64,000 nt of DNA from assembly GCF_000718305.1 (NCBI RefSeq), contig NZ_JOFQ01000014.1, forward strand, positions 173,688-237,687. The letters are read 5' to 3'. A program made the position numbers and the translations under genes. This stretch comes from Streptomyces niger (lineage in GTDB: Bacteria > Actinomycetota > Actinomycetes > Streptomycetales > Streptomycetaceae). Each line of letters begins with the position of its first letter. Position 1 is the stretch's first letter. Of the stretch, positions 40,572-48,763 are shown in pieces. The notes beneath the pieces were generated by a model. It was not told the DNA's origin. It was given only the letters and a program-made list of their open reading frames with translations, and made no database searches.

Positions 40572-42592
40572 ACGGGGCGCACGATCCGGACGCGTACTTC
40601 TCCCGGCGCTTCGCCCCGCTCGTCAAGGCCGCCACCGTGCGCATCCACGCCGCTCGCGACGGGTATCCCCACGAAGGGCCACCGGAGCCGCCCCTGTACG
40701 GCAGCGGTTTCTTCGTCGCCCCCAACTGGGTGCTCACCTGCGCCCATGTGGCGCTGGAGGGCGAGGGGGGCGAGGTGGGGGTCAGCTTCGAAGGGGGCAG
40801 CGCGCGCGGCCGCGTCGAATGGGCCGAGCCCGCCGTGCGCACCGGCGGCCTGCTGCCCGCGCCCGACCTCGCCCTGATCCGGCTGCTCCGGCCCACCGCC
40901 CACGCCTGCTGCTGGCTCTCGCCGCGCACGGTCCGGGCGCACGGCGGCGAGCGGGTCGCCTACTTCGGGTACACCGAGATCGCGGGGACGGTCGGCGCGT
41001 TCGACGGACGGTGCACGGTGCGCGGCGAGTTCGGCGGCGACGGGCTGCTGCGGCTGGGCAACGAGGACGAGATGCCGGCGGGGCTGTCCGGCGGCCCGCT
41101 CGTCGACGTGGCGCGCGGCGAGGTGATCGGCGTGCTCAAGGGGCGGCGCGGCAGCGCGCAGGACGGCGGCCTCGGGGTCGCGCTGGCCCAGCTGCGCCGC
41201 ATCGGCGTCCCCGGTGCCCGGATCGCCCGCGAGGAGGACGATCCGTACCACCGTGTGCTGCACGCCCACGACCGGTACCACGCCGATCTGCACGCCGACG
41301 TCAGCGAGGCCCGGGACACCTGGACCGAGGCGCAGAGCGGGCTGCCCGCCTCGGCCGCCACCGTCGCCGCGCTGACGCCGAAACGCCGGGTGGTGCTGCA
41401 CGGCCTGCTCGCCCAGCTGCCCCCGCCGGCCGGCACGCCCGCGCTGGTGGCCCTGGTCGACGAGTTGCTGCCGCGGCGCGGCGAGGAGCTGCGGCTCGCG
41501 CCCCGCTGCTGGCGCGAGGGCCTGGAGGTCTACCTCGACCGGCTCGAACTGCGGGATGCGCAAGGCGAGTTGGAGGCGGTGCTGCGGTACGCCGTGTACG
41601 CCGCGACTGCCGAGCACCCCTATCCGGCGGCGGCCGAGGCGGCGGACGCGGTCTGGGACTGGGTGCGCGGCCTGGCCATGACCGAACTGCCCCCGCTGGC
41701 CAGGAATCGGCTCGGCGCGGAGTGGCACGCCCGGGTGCGGGCCCGCGCGGTCGGCCGTTCCCGGCGCCCGGCGGACGCCGCGGCCGCCGGACCGCTGCCC
41801 TCCGTGCTGCTGGAGATCACCGAACGCGCCTGGGAACAGGGCCGGTTCGACTGGTACGTCACCGTGTCCAGACCCGCCGGCGACCTGCCGCTGGGCGAGG
41901 GCCGGCACGGCACGGCGCTGGCCGACCTGCCCACCGAGCTGGCCGGGCCGCTGGGTGAGGCGTTCCGCCGCAGCGACGAGCCCGGCCGCCCCGCCGTCCT
42001 GGAGGTCGCCCTCCGGCAGGCGCTGCTGGACCTGGCCGTGGAGACCTGGCGGATACCGCCCGGCGCCCCGCCGGTGGGCGAGCTGCGCCCGGTGGTGGTG
42101 CGCTGCGCCGACCGGCCCGCCGGCGAGCAGCAGGAGGGTACGGAGCCGGGGATCGCGCCGCAGGAGCGCTGGACGCGGCTGCACGAGGACGGCATGGAAC
42201 ACGCCTGCCTCGACTGCGACGAGGGCCGCCCCGAGGACGTCACCGCCGACGCGCTGCGCGACCTGGAGCCGCGGACCTTCCCCGTGCTGTGCCGGGTGCC
42301 CGGCGGCGACGGCGGGCGCGAGGCGATCCGCCGGATCGTCGGCAGCGGCCACCCGGTGGCACTGTGGCGCAGGGAGCGCACGGACCCGGTGTGCGGGGAG
42401 TACCACCGCGGGATCCTGCGCACGGTGAAGAGCGGGACGACCGCGCACCGACTGCCCGCCGCCGTCCGTGAGCTGCGCGCCGGCATCGGCGCGGCGGAGC
42501 CGGAAGCATACTGGTCACGTGGGATCACGCTGTTGTACGACGATCCCGGGCGGCCGCTGCCGGGGGACGACGACGTGCTGGAGACGCCGTGA
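40568..42592 (+). CDS. Cytosolic trypsin-like protease with VMAP-C-like tail
   Basis: A 674-residue protein. The chymotrypsin-fold protease domain (about 20-210) has H60 in VLTCAHVAL, D100 in PAPDLALIRL and S174 in AGLSGGPLVD, a complete triad. No signal peptide, so it acts inside the cell. A helical effector-associated-like region follows (about 265-345, VVLHGLLAQLPPPAGTPALV), then a long C-terminal domain ending LLYDDPGRPLPGDDD that resembles the vWA-MoxR-associated protein C-terminal domain. In MoxR-vWA-VMAP systems the ATPase pair is thought to control the effector domain. It overlaps the Trypco1 gene, and MoxR follows after 110 bp. Confidence 0.85.
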   Translation: MNGAHDPDAYFSRRFAPLVKAATVRIHAARDGYPHEGPPEPPLYGSGFFVAPNWVLTCAHVALEGEGGEVGVSFEGGSARGRVEWAEPAVRTGGLLPAPDLALIRLLRPTAHACCWLSPRTVRAHGGERVAYFGYTEIAGTVGAFDGRCTVRGEFGGDGLLRLGNEDEMPAGLSGGPLVDVARGEVIGVLKGRRGSAQDGGLGVALAQLRRIGVPGARIAREEDDPYHRVLHAHDRYHADLHADVSEARDTWTEAQSGLPASAATVAALTPKRRVVLHGLLAQLPPPAGTPALVALVDELLPRRGEELRLAPRCWREGLEVYLDRLELRDAQGELEAVLRYAVYAATAEHPYPAAAEAADAVWDWVRGLAMTELPPLARNRLGAEWHARVRARAVGRSRRPADAAAAGPLPSVLLEITERAWEQGRFDWYVTVSRPAGDLPLGEGRHGTALADLPTELAGPLGEAFRRSDEPGRPAVLEVALRQALLDLAVETWRIPPGAPPVGELRPVVVRCADRPAGEQQEGTEPGIAPQERWTRLHEDGMEHACLDCDEGRPEDVTADALRDLEPRTFPVLCRVPGGDGGREAIRRIVGSGHPVALWRRERTDPVCGEYHRGILRTVKSGTTAHRLPAAVRELRAGIGAAEPEAYWSRGITLLYDDPGRPLPGDDDVLETP

Positions 42593-42634
42593 GGAACGCG
42601 CGTCTTTCCGTGTGCTCCTACCGGGCCGCCGCCG

Positions 42635-42653
42635 GTCCCGATACGGTCGGGAC
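42635..42653 (+). other. Hairpin in the gap before the MoxR gene
   Basis: GTCCCGA-5-TCGGGAC, a perfect 7-bp stem in the 110-bp gap. Possibly a processing or attenuation point inside the operon. Confidence 0.4.
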
Positions 42654-42702
42654 GTGGCCGGTGCGTAACCGCCGATGACCCACCAGTGACGAGGAGTTCG
42701 CA

Positions 42703-43725
42703 GTGAGCGAACCGAACGAATGGCTCATCTACCGCGGCACGGGCGAGCCCCACGACGGCATCGCGGCGCTCCCCGGCCCGCCGCCCTGGCGGGACTTCGA
42801 CGGCGGCCCGCTCGTCGGGCCGGGCCCCGCCACCGACAGCTCCTCCACCCGACGGCTCGGCGAGCACGTCGCGGAGATGCACCGGCCCAGCGCCGAGGAG
42901 CTGGAGATCGTCAACGCGGCCCTCTACCTGCGCCGTCCGCTGCTGGTCACCGGCAACCCGGGCACCGGCAAGAGCACCCTCGCGCACGCCGTGGCGCACG
43001 AGCTGAAGCTCGGCCGGGTGCTGCGCTGGCCGATCGTGAGCCGGACGACGCTGGGCGACGGGCTGTACCACTACGACGCCATCGCCCGGCTCCAGGACGT
43101 GCAGATCGCCGCGAGCAGCCGAGCGGCCGGCGGGCCCGGCGCGCAGGCGGCGGCGCCCGGCGGCATCGGCAGCTACATCCGGCTCGGCCCGCTCGGCACG
43201 GCCCTGCTGCCCACCGCGCAGCCGCGCGTGCTGCTCGTCGACGAGCTGGACAAGAGCGACATCGACCTCCCCAACGACCTGCTGAACGTCCTGGAGGAGG
43301 GCGAGTTCTCGATACCCGAGCTGGAACGATTGGCCGAACGGGAGCCCGAGGTCGAGGTGCTCACCGACGACGGGCAGAAGGTGCGCATCCGCGACGGCCG
43401 GGTGCGCTGCCACGCCTTCCCCTTCGTCATCCTCACCAGCAACGGCGAACGCGACTTCCCCGCACCGCTGTTGCGCCGCTGCATCCACCTGGAGCTGGGG
43501 CAGCCCGACCACAAGCGGCTCGCCACCGTCGTACGGGCGCACCTCGGCGAGGAGGCGGCCCGCGCGGGGGACGACCTGATCGCCCGCTTCCTGGAACGCT
43601 CCCGCAGCGAACTGCTCGCCGCCGACCAGCTGCTGAACGCCATCTACCTCACCCACCAGGCGGCCCCCACCACCCGCGACCGGCTCGCCGACCTCCTCAT
43701 CCAGCGCCTCGACCGGCCGAGGTGA
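42703..43725 (+). CDS. MoxR-type AAA+ ATPase (module A)
   Basis: A 340-residue AAA+ protein. Walker A GNPGTGKST (84-92), Walker B RVLLVDELDKSDIDLP (about 175-190), sensor 1 in FVILTSNGERDFPAPLLRRC with the arginine finger pair RR. MoxR ATPases act as chaperones with vWA partners, and the vWA gene starts 4 nt after this stop. GTG 42703 has GAGGAG 6 nt upstream. The 60-residue N-terminal extension is specific to this group. Confidence 0.92.
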   Translation: MSEPNEWLIYRGTGEPHDGIAALPGPPPWRDFDGGPLVGPGPATDSSSTRRLGEHVAEMHRPSAEELEIVNAALYLRRPLLVTGNPGTGKSTLAHAVAHELKLGRVLRWPIVSRTTLGDGLYHYDAIARLQDVQIAASSRAAGGPGAQAAAPGGIGSYIRLGPLGTALLPTAQPRVLLVDELDKSDIDLPNDLLNVLEEGEFSIPELERLAEREPEVEVLTDDGQKVRIRDGRVRCHAFPFVILTSNGERDFPAPLLRRCIHLELGQPDHKRLATVVRAHLGEEAARAGDDLIARFLERSRSELLAADQLLNAIYLTHQAAPTTRDRLADLLIQRLDRPR

Positions 43726-43729
43726 CGGC

Positions 43730-46700
43730 GTGACGGCGGACCGTGCAGGACGCCCCACCGCCCCGCAGAGCTGGGCCGACGTGGTCGCCGCGCTGCGCGG
43801 CGCGGGCCTGGACCCCGATGCCGGGGAGCTGGCCGACGCCCTGTGGCTGGCGCAGTGGTACCGGCCGCGCGAGGGCGCGGCGGAACGGGAGGGCGACGCC
43901 GGCCCGGCGGCGACCGGCACCGGGGCGCCCGGGGAGCGGTCGGCGGCGCCCGCGCGCGCCGACCGGCCCGCGACCGGCAGCGGCACCGGTGCCGGCACCG
44001 GCACCGACACCGGCACCGGCACTGACCAGGAGCCGCCGGACGGCCGGCCGGGCGGTACGAACGGCGCCTCCCGCGTCGCGCTCTACCCGGCCGGCCAGGA
44101 GTCGCCCGGGGCGGGCGGTACGGAGGGCTCCGGCGCGCCCGCCGGCTCGTACGGCACCGGCCTGCCGGTCGGCGTGCCCGCCGCGTCCGCGCTGCCCGAC
44201 CTGCTCGCCCTCCAACGCGCCCTGCGCCCGCTCCAGCGGTACCGCAGCGCGGCGCCCGCGGTGCGGCACGTGCTGGACGAGCGGGCGACGGCGGAGCGCA
44301 GCGCACGGTCGGGCGGGCTGGTGATGCCGGTGTTCCGGGCGGTGCCGCGGGCCGAGGCGTCCCTGCAGCTGGTGATGGACGCCTCCTCCTCGATGTGCGT
44401 CTGGGACCGGCTGCTGCACGAACTCCAGCAGGTCTTCGGCCAGTTGGGCGCCTTCCGCGACGTACAGGTGCAGTTCCTGCACCAGGGGCCGGACGGCCGG
44501 CCCGCGGTCTCCCGCCGCTTCGAGCCGGGCGACGCACCGTTACGCTCCGCCGACCAGCTCAGCGACCCCACGGGGCGCCAGGTCACCGTCCTCGTCAGCG
44601 ACTGCGCCGGCCCCCTGTGGCGCAGCGGCCACGCCCACCGGCTGCTGCACCGCCTCGCCCGGCAGGGCCCGCTCGCCGTCCTCCAGCCGCTTCCGCAACG
44701 CATGTGGTCCCGCACCCGGCTGCCCGTCTCCTACGGCACGCTGCGCCGCGGCGAGGGCCCCTCGTACGCCACCGCGCTGCACTTCACGGGCGACACCCCG
44801 CAGGCCGCGCCCGGCGCGCTGCCGGTCCCCGTGCTGCCGCCCGCCGCGGGCGCCCTCGCGGCCTGGGCGAAACTGCTGTCCGGCACGGGCGCGGGCCAGG
44901 TACCGGCGGCCGTCGGCCGGCTCCGCGCCGACCAGCCGCCGGCCCCCGCGCCGCGCCCCCGCGAGCCGCTGCCCGCCACCGAGGTCGTCGCGCGCTTCCG
45001 GCGCGCCGCCTCGCCCGGTGCGGCGCAGCTCGCCGGCTACCTGGCGGCGGCGCCGCTGTGCCTGCCGGTCATGCAGTTGGTGCAGCGCACGATGCTGCCC
45101 GGCACCGGTCCGGCCGAGCTGTCGGAGGTGCTGCTCGGCGGGTTGCTGACGCGCACGGACGGCGAGTCGATGACGGGCGGCCCCTGGTACGAGTTCGTCA
45201 AGGGCGTGCAGGAGGTGCTGCTCGCGCCGCTGGGCAGGGACGAGGCGCTGCTCGTGCTCAAGCACTGCTCCGCGTATGTGGAGCAACGGTTCGGCAAGGG
45301 CGGCCCGAACTTCCCGGCGCTCGCCATCGCGCAGCTGACCGGCGACCGGCTCGCGGACGCCGTGGAGTCGGTGGCGCGGCTGCGCACCCACCCGCTGCCC
45401 GACGGGCCCGGCGCGCGCGTGCCGCAGCCGTTCGCCGAGGTCGCGGCGCACGTCCTGGAGCGGTTCATCCCGTTGCGCAGCGTCTCCGCCGACGCGCACG
45501 AGGGGCCGGGCGGCCCGGCGTCCTCGGAGGCGGTACGCCGCTCCCAGGCCCTGGTGCGGCGGTTCGCCGCCGACGGCATGGTGCGGAACCTCATCGACGC
45601 GGTGCAGCTGCTGCGCCACGCCACCGAGAGCGAACGGCACCGCGGCGCCGACACCGTGCTGTGGAGCGAGCTGGCGGAGACCCTGCTGCGGCTGTGGGAA
45701 CTGCAGGGCGGCCGGTCACTCCTGCGCGAGGCGCACGAGGCGGCACGCACGGCGGCGCAGTCCGGCGCCGCGCGGGCCCGTACGGCGCTGGGTCGGGTGC
45801 TGCACAGGGAGGCGGCGGAGCGCCGCGCGGCGGGTGACCCGCGCGGTGCGCTGGACCTGCTGCGCCGCGCCGACCGGGAGTTCACCGCCGTGTGCGCGAC
45901 GGCGGGTCTGGAACCGTGGCACGCCCTGGAGATCACCCTGGAGCGGGTGCGGGTCCTGGAGGAGCAGTGGCGGCTCGGCGGCGACAGCGGGCTGCTCCAG
46001 GAGACCGTCGGGATGCTGGAGGCGTTCGCCGACGCCTGGCCGTACGACGAGGCGCAGCCCTTCGGCCTGCCGCTGGCGCACGGCCGGGCGCTGCTGCGGC
46101 TGTCCGGCACGGCCGCCGACCGCGAGCAGGCCGAGGCGTACGCCCAGCAGGCGGCGGCCTCGCTGGCGCACGCGACCGACGCGATGGCCGCCGAGGGCGC
46201 GCCCGAGGAGGCCCGGCTGTGGGCCCGGCTGGACCTGGTCGACGCGCTGCTGACGCTCACCGGTGATGCGCTGGACCGCGCGGGGCTGCTGGTCACCGAG
46301 GTGGGGGAGGCCGCGCAGGGGCCGGACGAGAAGGCCGCCGTCCTGGTGCGCGCCGCCCGGCTGGCGGTGCGGCGCTTCGAGGCGGACGGCGACGTGGCCC
46401 ACCTGGCGGAGGCCGACCGCGGCTACGAAGCGGCCTGCCGGGCGGTGCCCCGGGACCGCGAGGGTTACGGCGACCTGATCGAGGAGTGGGGCGAGGCGCT
46501 GATGCGCCGGGCCCGCGAGCCCGGCGGCCGGGCCGTCATCCACCGCACCGTCCGGGTGCTGCGGGACTGCCGGATGGAGACCGCGGCCGGCGATCCTCGG
46601 CTGGCCCGGCGGCTGCTGACCCTCGGCCGCGCGCTGATGCTGCGCAGGACCGACGACGACCGGGTGGACCTGCGGGAGGCCGAGCACCTCTTCGGGCTCG

Positions 46701-47062
46701 CCGCGCAGTCCGCCGCCGACCCGATGGTGCGGGCCGAGAGCTGGCTGGAGCTGGGCGCCACGCACCGGCTGGCCCACCGCCGCACCCGGCTGGACGCGCA
46801 GTTGGAGCAGGCGGCGGACGCCTTCCGACGGGCCGCCGAAGCGGCGCGCGCCGCCCGGGACGACGCCGCCGATCCGGTCCCCGCCGTACGGCTGCGCGCC
46901 CGCGCGTACCACCTGCGCGGCGAGGTGTACGAGGACGCGCGCCGGCCGCGCGCGGCCCGGGACGCCTACCGGCTGGCCCTGGAGGAGTGGCGGCGGCTGC
47001 CGGACGGGGGCGGGGCGGCGGCCGAGGAGACCTCGCGCCGGATCGTGGACATCGGCAGGTGA
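43730..47062 (+). CDS. SAV_2336-type vWA/TPR-like protein (module A)
   Basis: A 1110-residue protein. An N-terminal helical domain (1-45, SWADVVAALRGAGLDPDAGE) of SAV_2336-related proteins is followed by a low-complexity Gly-Thr-Asp linker (about 82-100, hexanucleotide repeats). A von Willebrand A domain has a full MIDAS D217-A-S219-S-S221 (LVMDASSSM), with VLVSDCAGPLW as the later Asp loop. From about 600 to the end the protein is an Ala/Leu/Arg-rich helical solenoid of TPR type. It is the natural partner of the adjacent MoxR ATPase. Start GTG 43730, 4 nt after the MoxR stop. Confidence 0.87.
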   Translation: MTADRAGRPTAPQSWADVVAALRGAGLDPDAGELADALWLAQWYRPREGAAEREGDAGPAATGTGAPGERSAAPARADRPATGSGTGAGTGTDTGTGTDQEPPDGRPGGTNGASRVALYPAGQESPGAGGTEGSGAPAGSYGTGLPVGVPAASALPDLLALQRALRPLQRYRSAAPAVRHVLDERATAERSARSGGLVMPVFRAVPRAEASLQLVMDASSSMCVWDRLLHELQQVFGQLGAFRDVQVQFLHQGPDGRPAVSRRFEPGDAPLRSADQLSDPTGRQVTVLVSDCAGPLWRSGHAHRLLHRLARQGPLAVLQPLPQRMWSRTRLPVSYGTLRRGEGPSYATALHFTGDTPQAAPGALPVPVLPPAAGALAAWAKLLSGTGAGQVPAAVGRLRADQPPAPAPRPREPLPATEVVARFRRAASPGAAQLAGYLAAAPLCLPVMQLVQRTMLPGTGPAELSEVLLGGLLTRTDGESMTGGPWYEFVKGVQEVLLAPLGRDEALLVLKHCSAYVEQRFGKGGPNFPALAIAQLTGDRLADAVESVARLRTHPLPDGPGARVPQPFAEVAAHVLERFIPLRSVSADAHEGPGGPASSEAVRRSQALVRRFAADGMVRNLIDAVQLLRHATESERHRGADTVLWSELAETLLRLWELQGGRSLLREAHEAARTAAQSGAARARTALGRVLHREAAERRAAGDPRGALDLLRRADREFTAVCATAGLEPWHALEITLERVRVLEEQWRLGGDSGLLQETVGMLEAFADAWPYDEAQPFGLPLAHGRALLRLSGTAADREQAEAYAQQAAASLAHATDAMAAEGAPEEARLWARLDLVDALLTLTGDALDRAGLLVTEVGEAAQGPDEKAAVLVRAARLAVRRFEADGDVAHLAEADRGYEAACRAVPRDREGYGDLIEEWGEALMRRAREPGGRAVIHRTVRVLRDCRMETAAGDPRLARRLLTLGRALMLRRTDDDRVDLREAEHLFGLAAQSAADPMVRAESWLELGATHRLAHRRTRLDAQLEQAADAFRRAAEAARAARDDAADPVPAVRLRARAYHLRGEVYEDARRPRAARDAYRLALEEWRRLPDGGGAAAEETSRRIVDIGR
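43976..44024 (+). repeat. GGCACC hexanucleotide repeat inside the vWA gene
   Basis: About eight imperfect GGCACC/GACACC units encode the GTGAGTGTDTGTGTD linker. A likely site of length variation. Confidence 0.7.
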
Positions 47063-47121
47063 CAGACGGCAGCCTGTAAGCGACCTCGCAACGGGGGCAG
47101 TTGGCGGGAAGGGGCAAGGCG

Positions 47122-47352
47122 ATGAGCGCGAGCGGCAAGGACACGGAGGCGCGGCCGGCGGACGGCGCCGAGGCGGCCGGGACCGCGGTGCCGCGCGCCG
47201 GTGAGCTGCCCGAGCTGCCGGACCTGCTCGCGCTGGACCTCGCGGAGCTGCGGACCGTGGAGCACCCGGTACTGGCCGAGGTGCTGGAGCGGATACGGAC
47301 GCGGGTGGATGAACCCACCGAAATGCTCTGGGGATTCAACAGCGCCTTCTGA
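47122..47352 (+). CDS. fxsA: FxSxx-COOH peptide precursor (RiPP)
   Basis: A 76-residue precursor. The mid-part LPDLLALDLAELRTVEHPVL plus AEVLERIRTR is the conserved leader block of FxSxx-COOH proteins, and the extreme C-terminus WGFNSAF fits F-x-S-x-x-COOH (F72-N-S74-A-F76). The radical SAM maturase encoded next to it is expected to crosslink the phenylalanine ring to the serine residue or a neighbouring beta-carbon (a three-residue cyclophane). ATG 47122 has AAGGGG 7 nt upstream. A TTG at 47101 is possible but would add only seven residues. Confidence 0.9.
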   Translation: MSASGKDTEARPADGAEAAGTAVPRAGELPELPDLLALDLAELRTVEHPVLAEVLERIRTRVDEPTEMLWGFNSAF

Positions 47353-47536
47353 CGTGGAACCCACCACGCTTTCGGAAGCGTTCCGCTGTGACGCGAACAT
47401 TTTCGGTCGCTGGGGCCGACGGAACCGGACACGACCGATCGAAGCCGGTTTGATGACGCCGCCCCGCAGGGATACTCCGCCACGGGCCGGCGACGGGGGC
47501 CGTCCCTGCGCGGGCCGCGGCTTGGGGGGTGCCGAC

Positions 47537-48763
47537 GTGGCGCAGCAGACCGTACGGGACGCGGACCCGGCGGCGGACCGGCCGGCCGTCCCCTCCTTGG
47601 GGCACCCTTTCCGGCACCCTTTCCGGCACCCTTTTCGGCAGTTCATCCTCAAGGTGCACGGCCACTGCAACCTCGCCTGCCGCTACTGCTACCTCTACGA
47701 AGCCGCCGACCACGGCTGGCGGGACCGGCCGGCGCTGATGAGCGACGCGGTACTGGACCGCACGGCCCGGCGCATCGCCGACCACGCGGCGGCCCACCGC
47801 CTCCGGCACGCGGCCCTCGTCCTGCACGGCGGCGAACCCCTGCTGGCCGGCGCCGGCCGGCTCGGCCACGCCGTGGACCGGCTGCGCGCACTGCTGCCCG
47901 GGGACTGCACCCTGCACCCCACCGTGCAGACCAACGGCACCCTGCTCACCCGCGACCGGCTGCACGCCCTCGCGGACCACGGCATACGGGTGGGCGTCAG
48001 CCTCGACGGCGGGCTGCCCGCGCACAACACCGCGCGCGTGGACCACGCGGGCCGCCCCGCCTGGTCCCGCGCGGTTCGAGGCCTCCGCCTCCTCGCCGAG
48101 GAACGGCCGGACGCGTACGCCGGCCTCCTCGCCGTCGTCGACCCGCGCACCGACCCCGCCGAGACCTACGCCTCGCTCGCGGCCCTCCGCCCCCCGCGCC
48201 TGGACCTGCTGCTCCCGCACGGCAACTGGACCGCCCCGCCACCGGGTGTCACCCCCGACGCCGCCGACCGCCCCACCCCGTACGGCGACTGGCTCGTCAC
48301 CGCCTTCGACGCCTGGTGGGACGGCGGCCCGGGACAGCCCGGCGTCCGGCTCTTCGAGGAGTGCCTGGCGCTGCTGATGGGCGCGCCGGCCGGCGGCGAG
48401 TCGCTGGGCCTGACCCCGTTCACCGCCGTCGTGGTGGAGACCGACGGCAGCATCGAGCAGGTCGACTCCCTGAAGTCCGCGTACGAGGGCGCCGCCGCCA
48501 CCGGCCTGGACGTCTTCCGGCACACCTTCGACGAAGCCCTCGCACACCCCGGGATCGCCGCCCGGCACGCGGGCGCCGCGGCCCTCGCCCCCGTGTGCCG
48601 CGCCTGCCCGCTGGTACGGGTGTGCGGCGGCGGCCAGTACGCGCACCGCTACCGGCGCGGCAGCGGCTTCGCCAACCCCTCGGTGTACTGCGCCGACCTC
48701 CAGCGCCTGATCCGGCACGCCGCGGGGCGGCTGGCCGCCGCCACCCGGGGGCCCGCCCGATGA
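47537..48763 (+). CDS. fxsB: FxsB-type cyclophane-forming radical SAM/SPASM maturase
   Basis: A 408-residue radical SAM enzyme. LKVHGHCNLACRYCYLYE has the CxxxCxxC cluster motif (C44, C48, C51), followed by LVLHGGEPLL and VQTNGTLLT. The C-terminal SPASM-type motif CRACPLVRVCGGGQYAHRY plus NPSVYC binds auxiliary clusters. It should install the crosslink in the FNSAF tail. GTG 47537 was chosen because GGGGGGT lies 7 nt upstream. ATG 47453 is in frame with a weaker site. The N-terminus has three HPFR repeats from a 12-bp DNA triplication. It overlaps the HExxH gene by 4 nt. Confidence 0.92.
   Translation: MAQQTVRDADPAADRPAVPSLGHPFRHPFRHPFRQFILKVHGHCNLACRYCYLYEAADHGWRDRPALMSDAVLDRTARRIADHAAAHRLRHAALVLHGGEPLLAGAGRLGHAVDRLRALLPGDCTLHPTVQTNGTLLTRDRLHALADHGIRVGVSLDGGLPAHNTARVDHAGRPAWSRAVRGLRLLAEERPDAYAGLLAVVDPRTDPAETYASLAALRPPRLDLLLPHGNWTAPPPGVTPDAADRPTPYGDWLVTAFDAWWDGGPGQPGVRLFEECLALLMGAPAGGESLGLTPFTAVVVETDGSIEQVDSLKSAYEGAAATGLDVFRHTFDEALAHPGIAARHAGAAALAPVCRACPLVRVCGGGQYAHRYRRGSGFANPSVYCADLQRLIRHAAGRLAAATRGPAR
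47601..47636 (+). repeat. 12-bp tandem triplication in fxsB
   Basis: Three copies of GGCACCCTTTCC (47601-47612, 47613-47624, 47625-47636 with one change) encode HPFRHPFRHPFR just before the catalytic domain. Confidence 0.85.
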
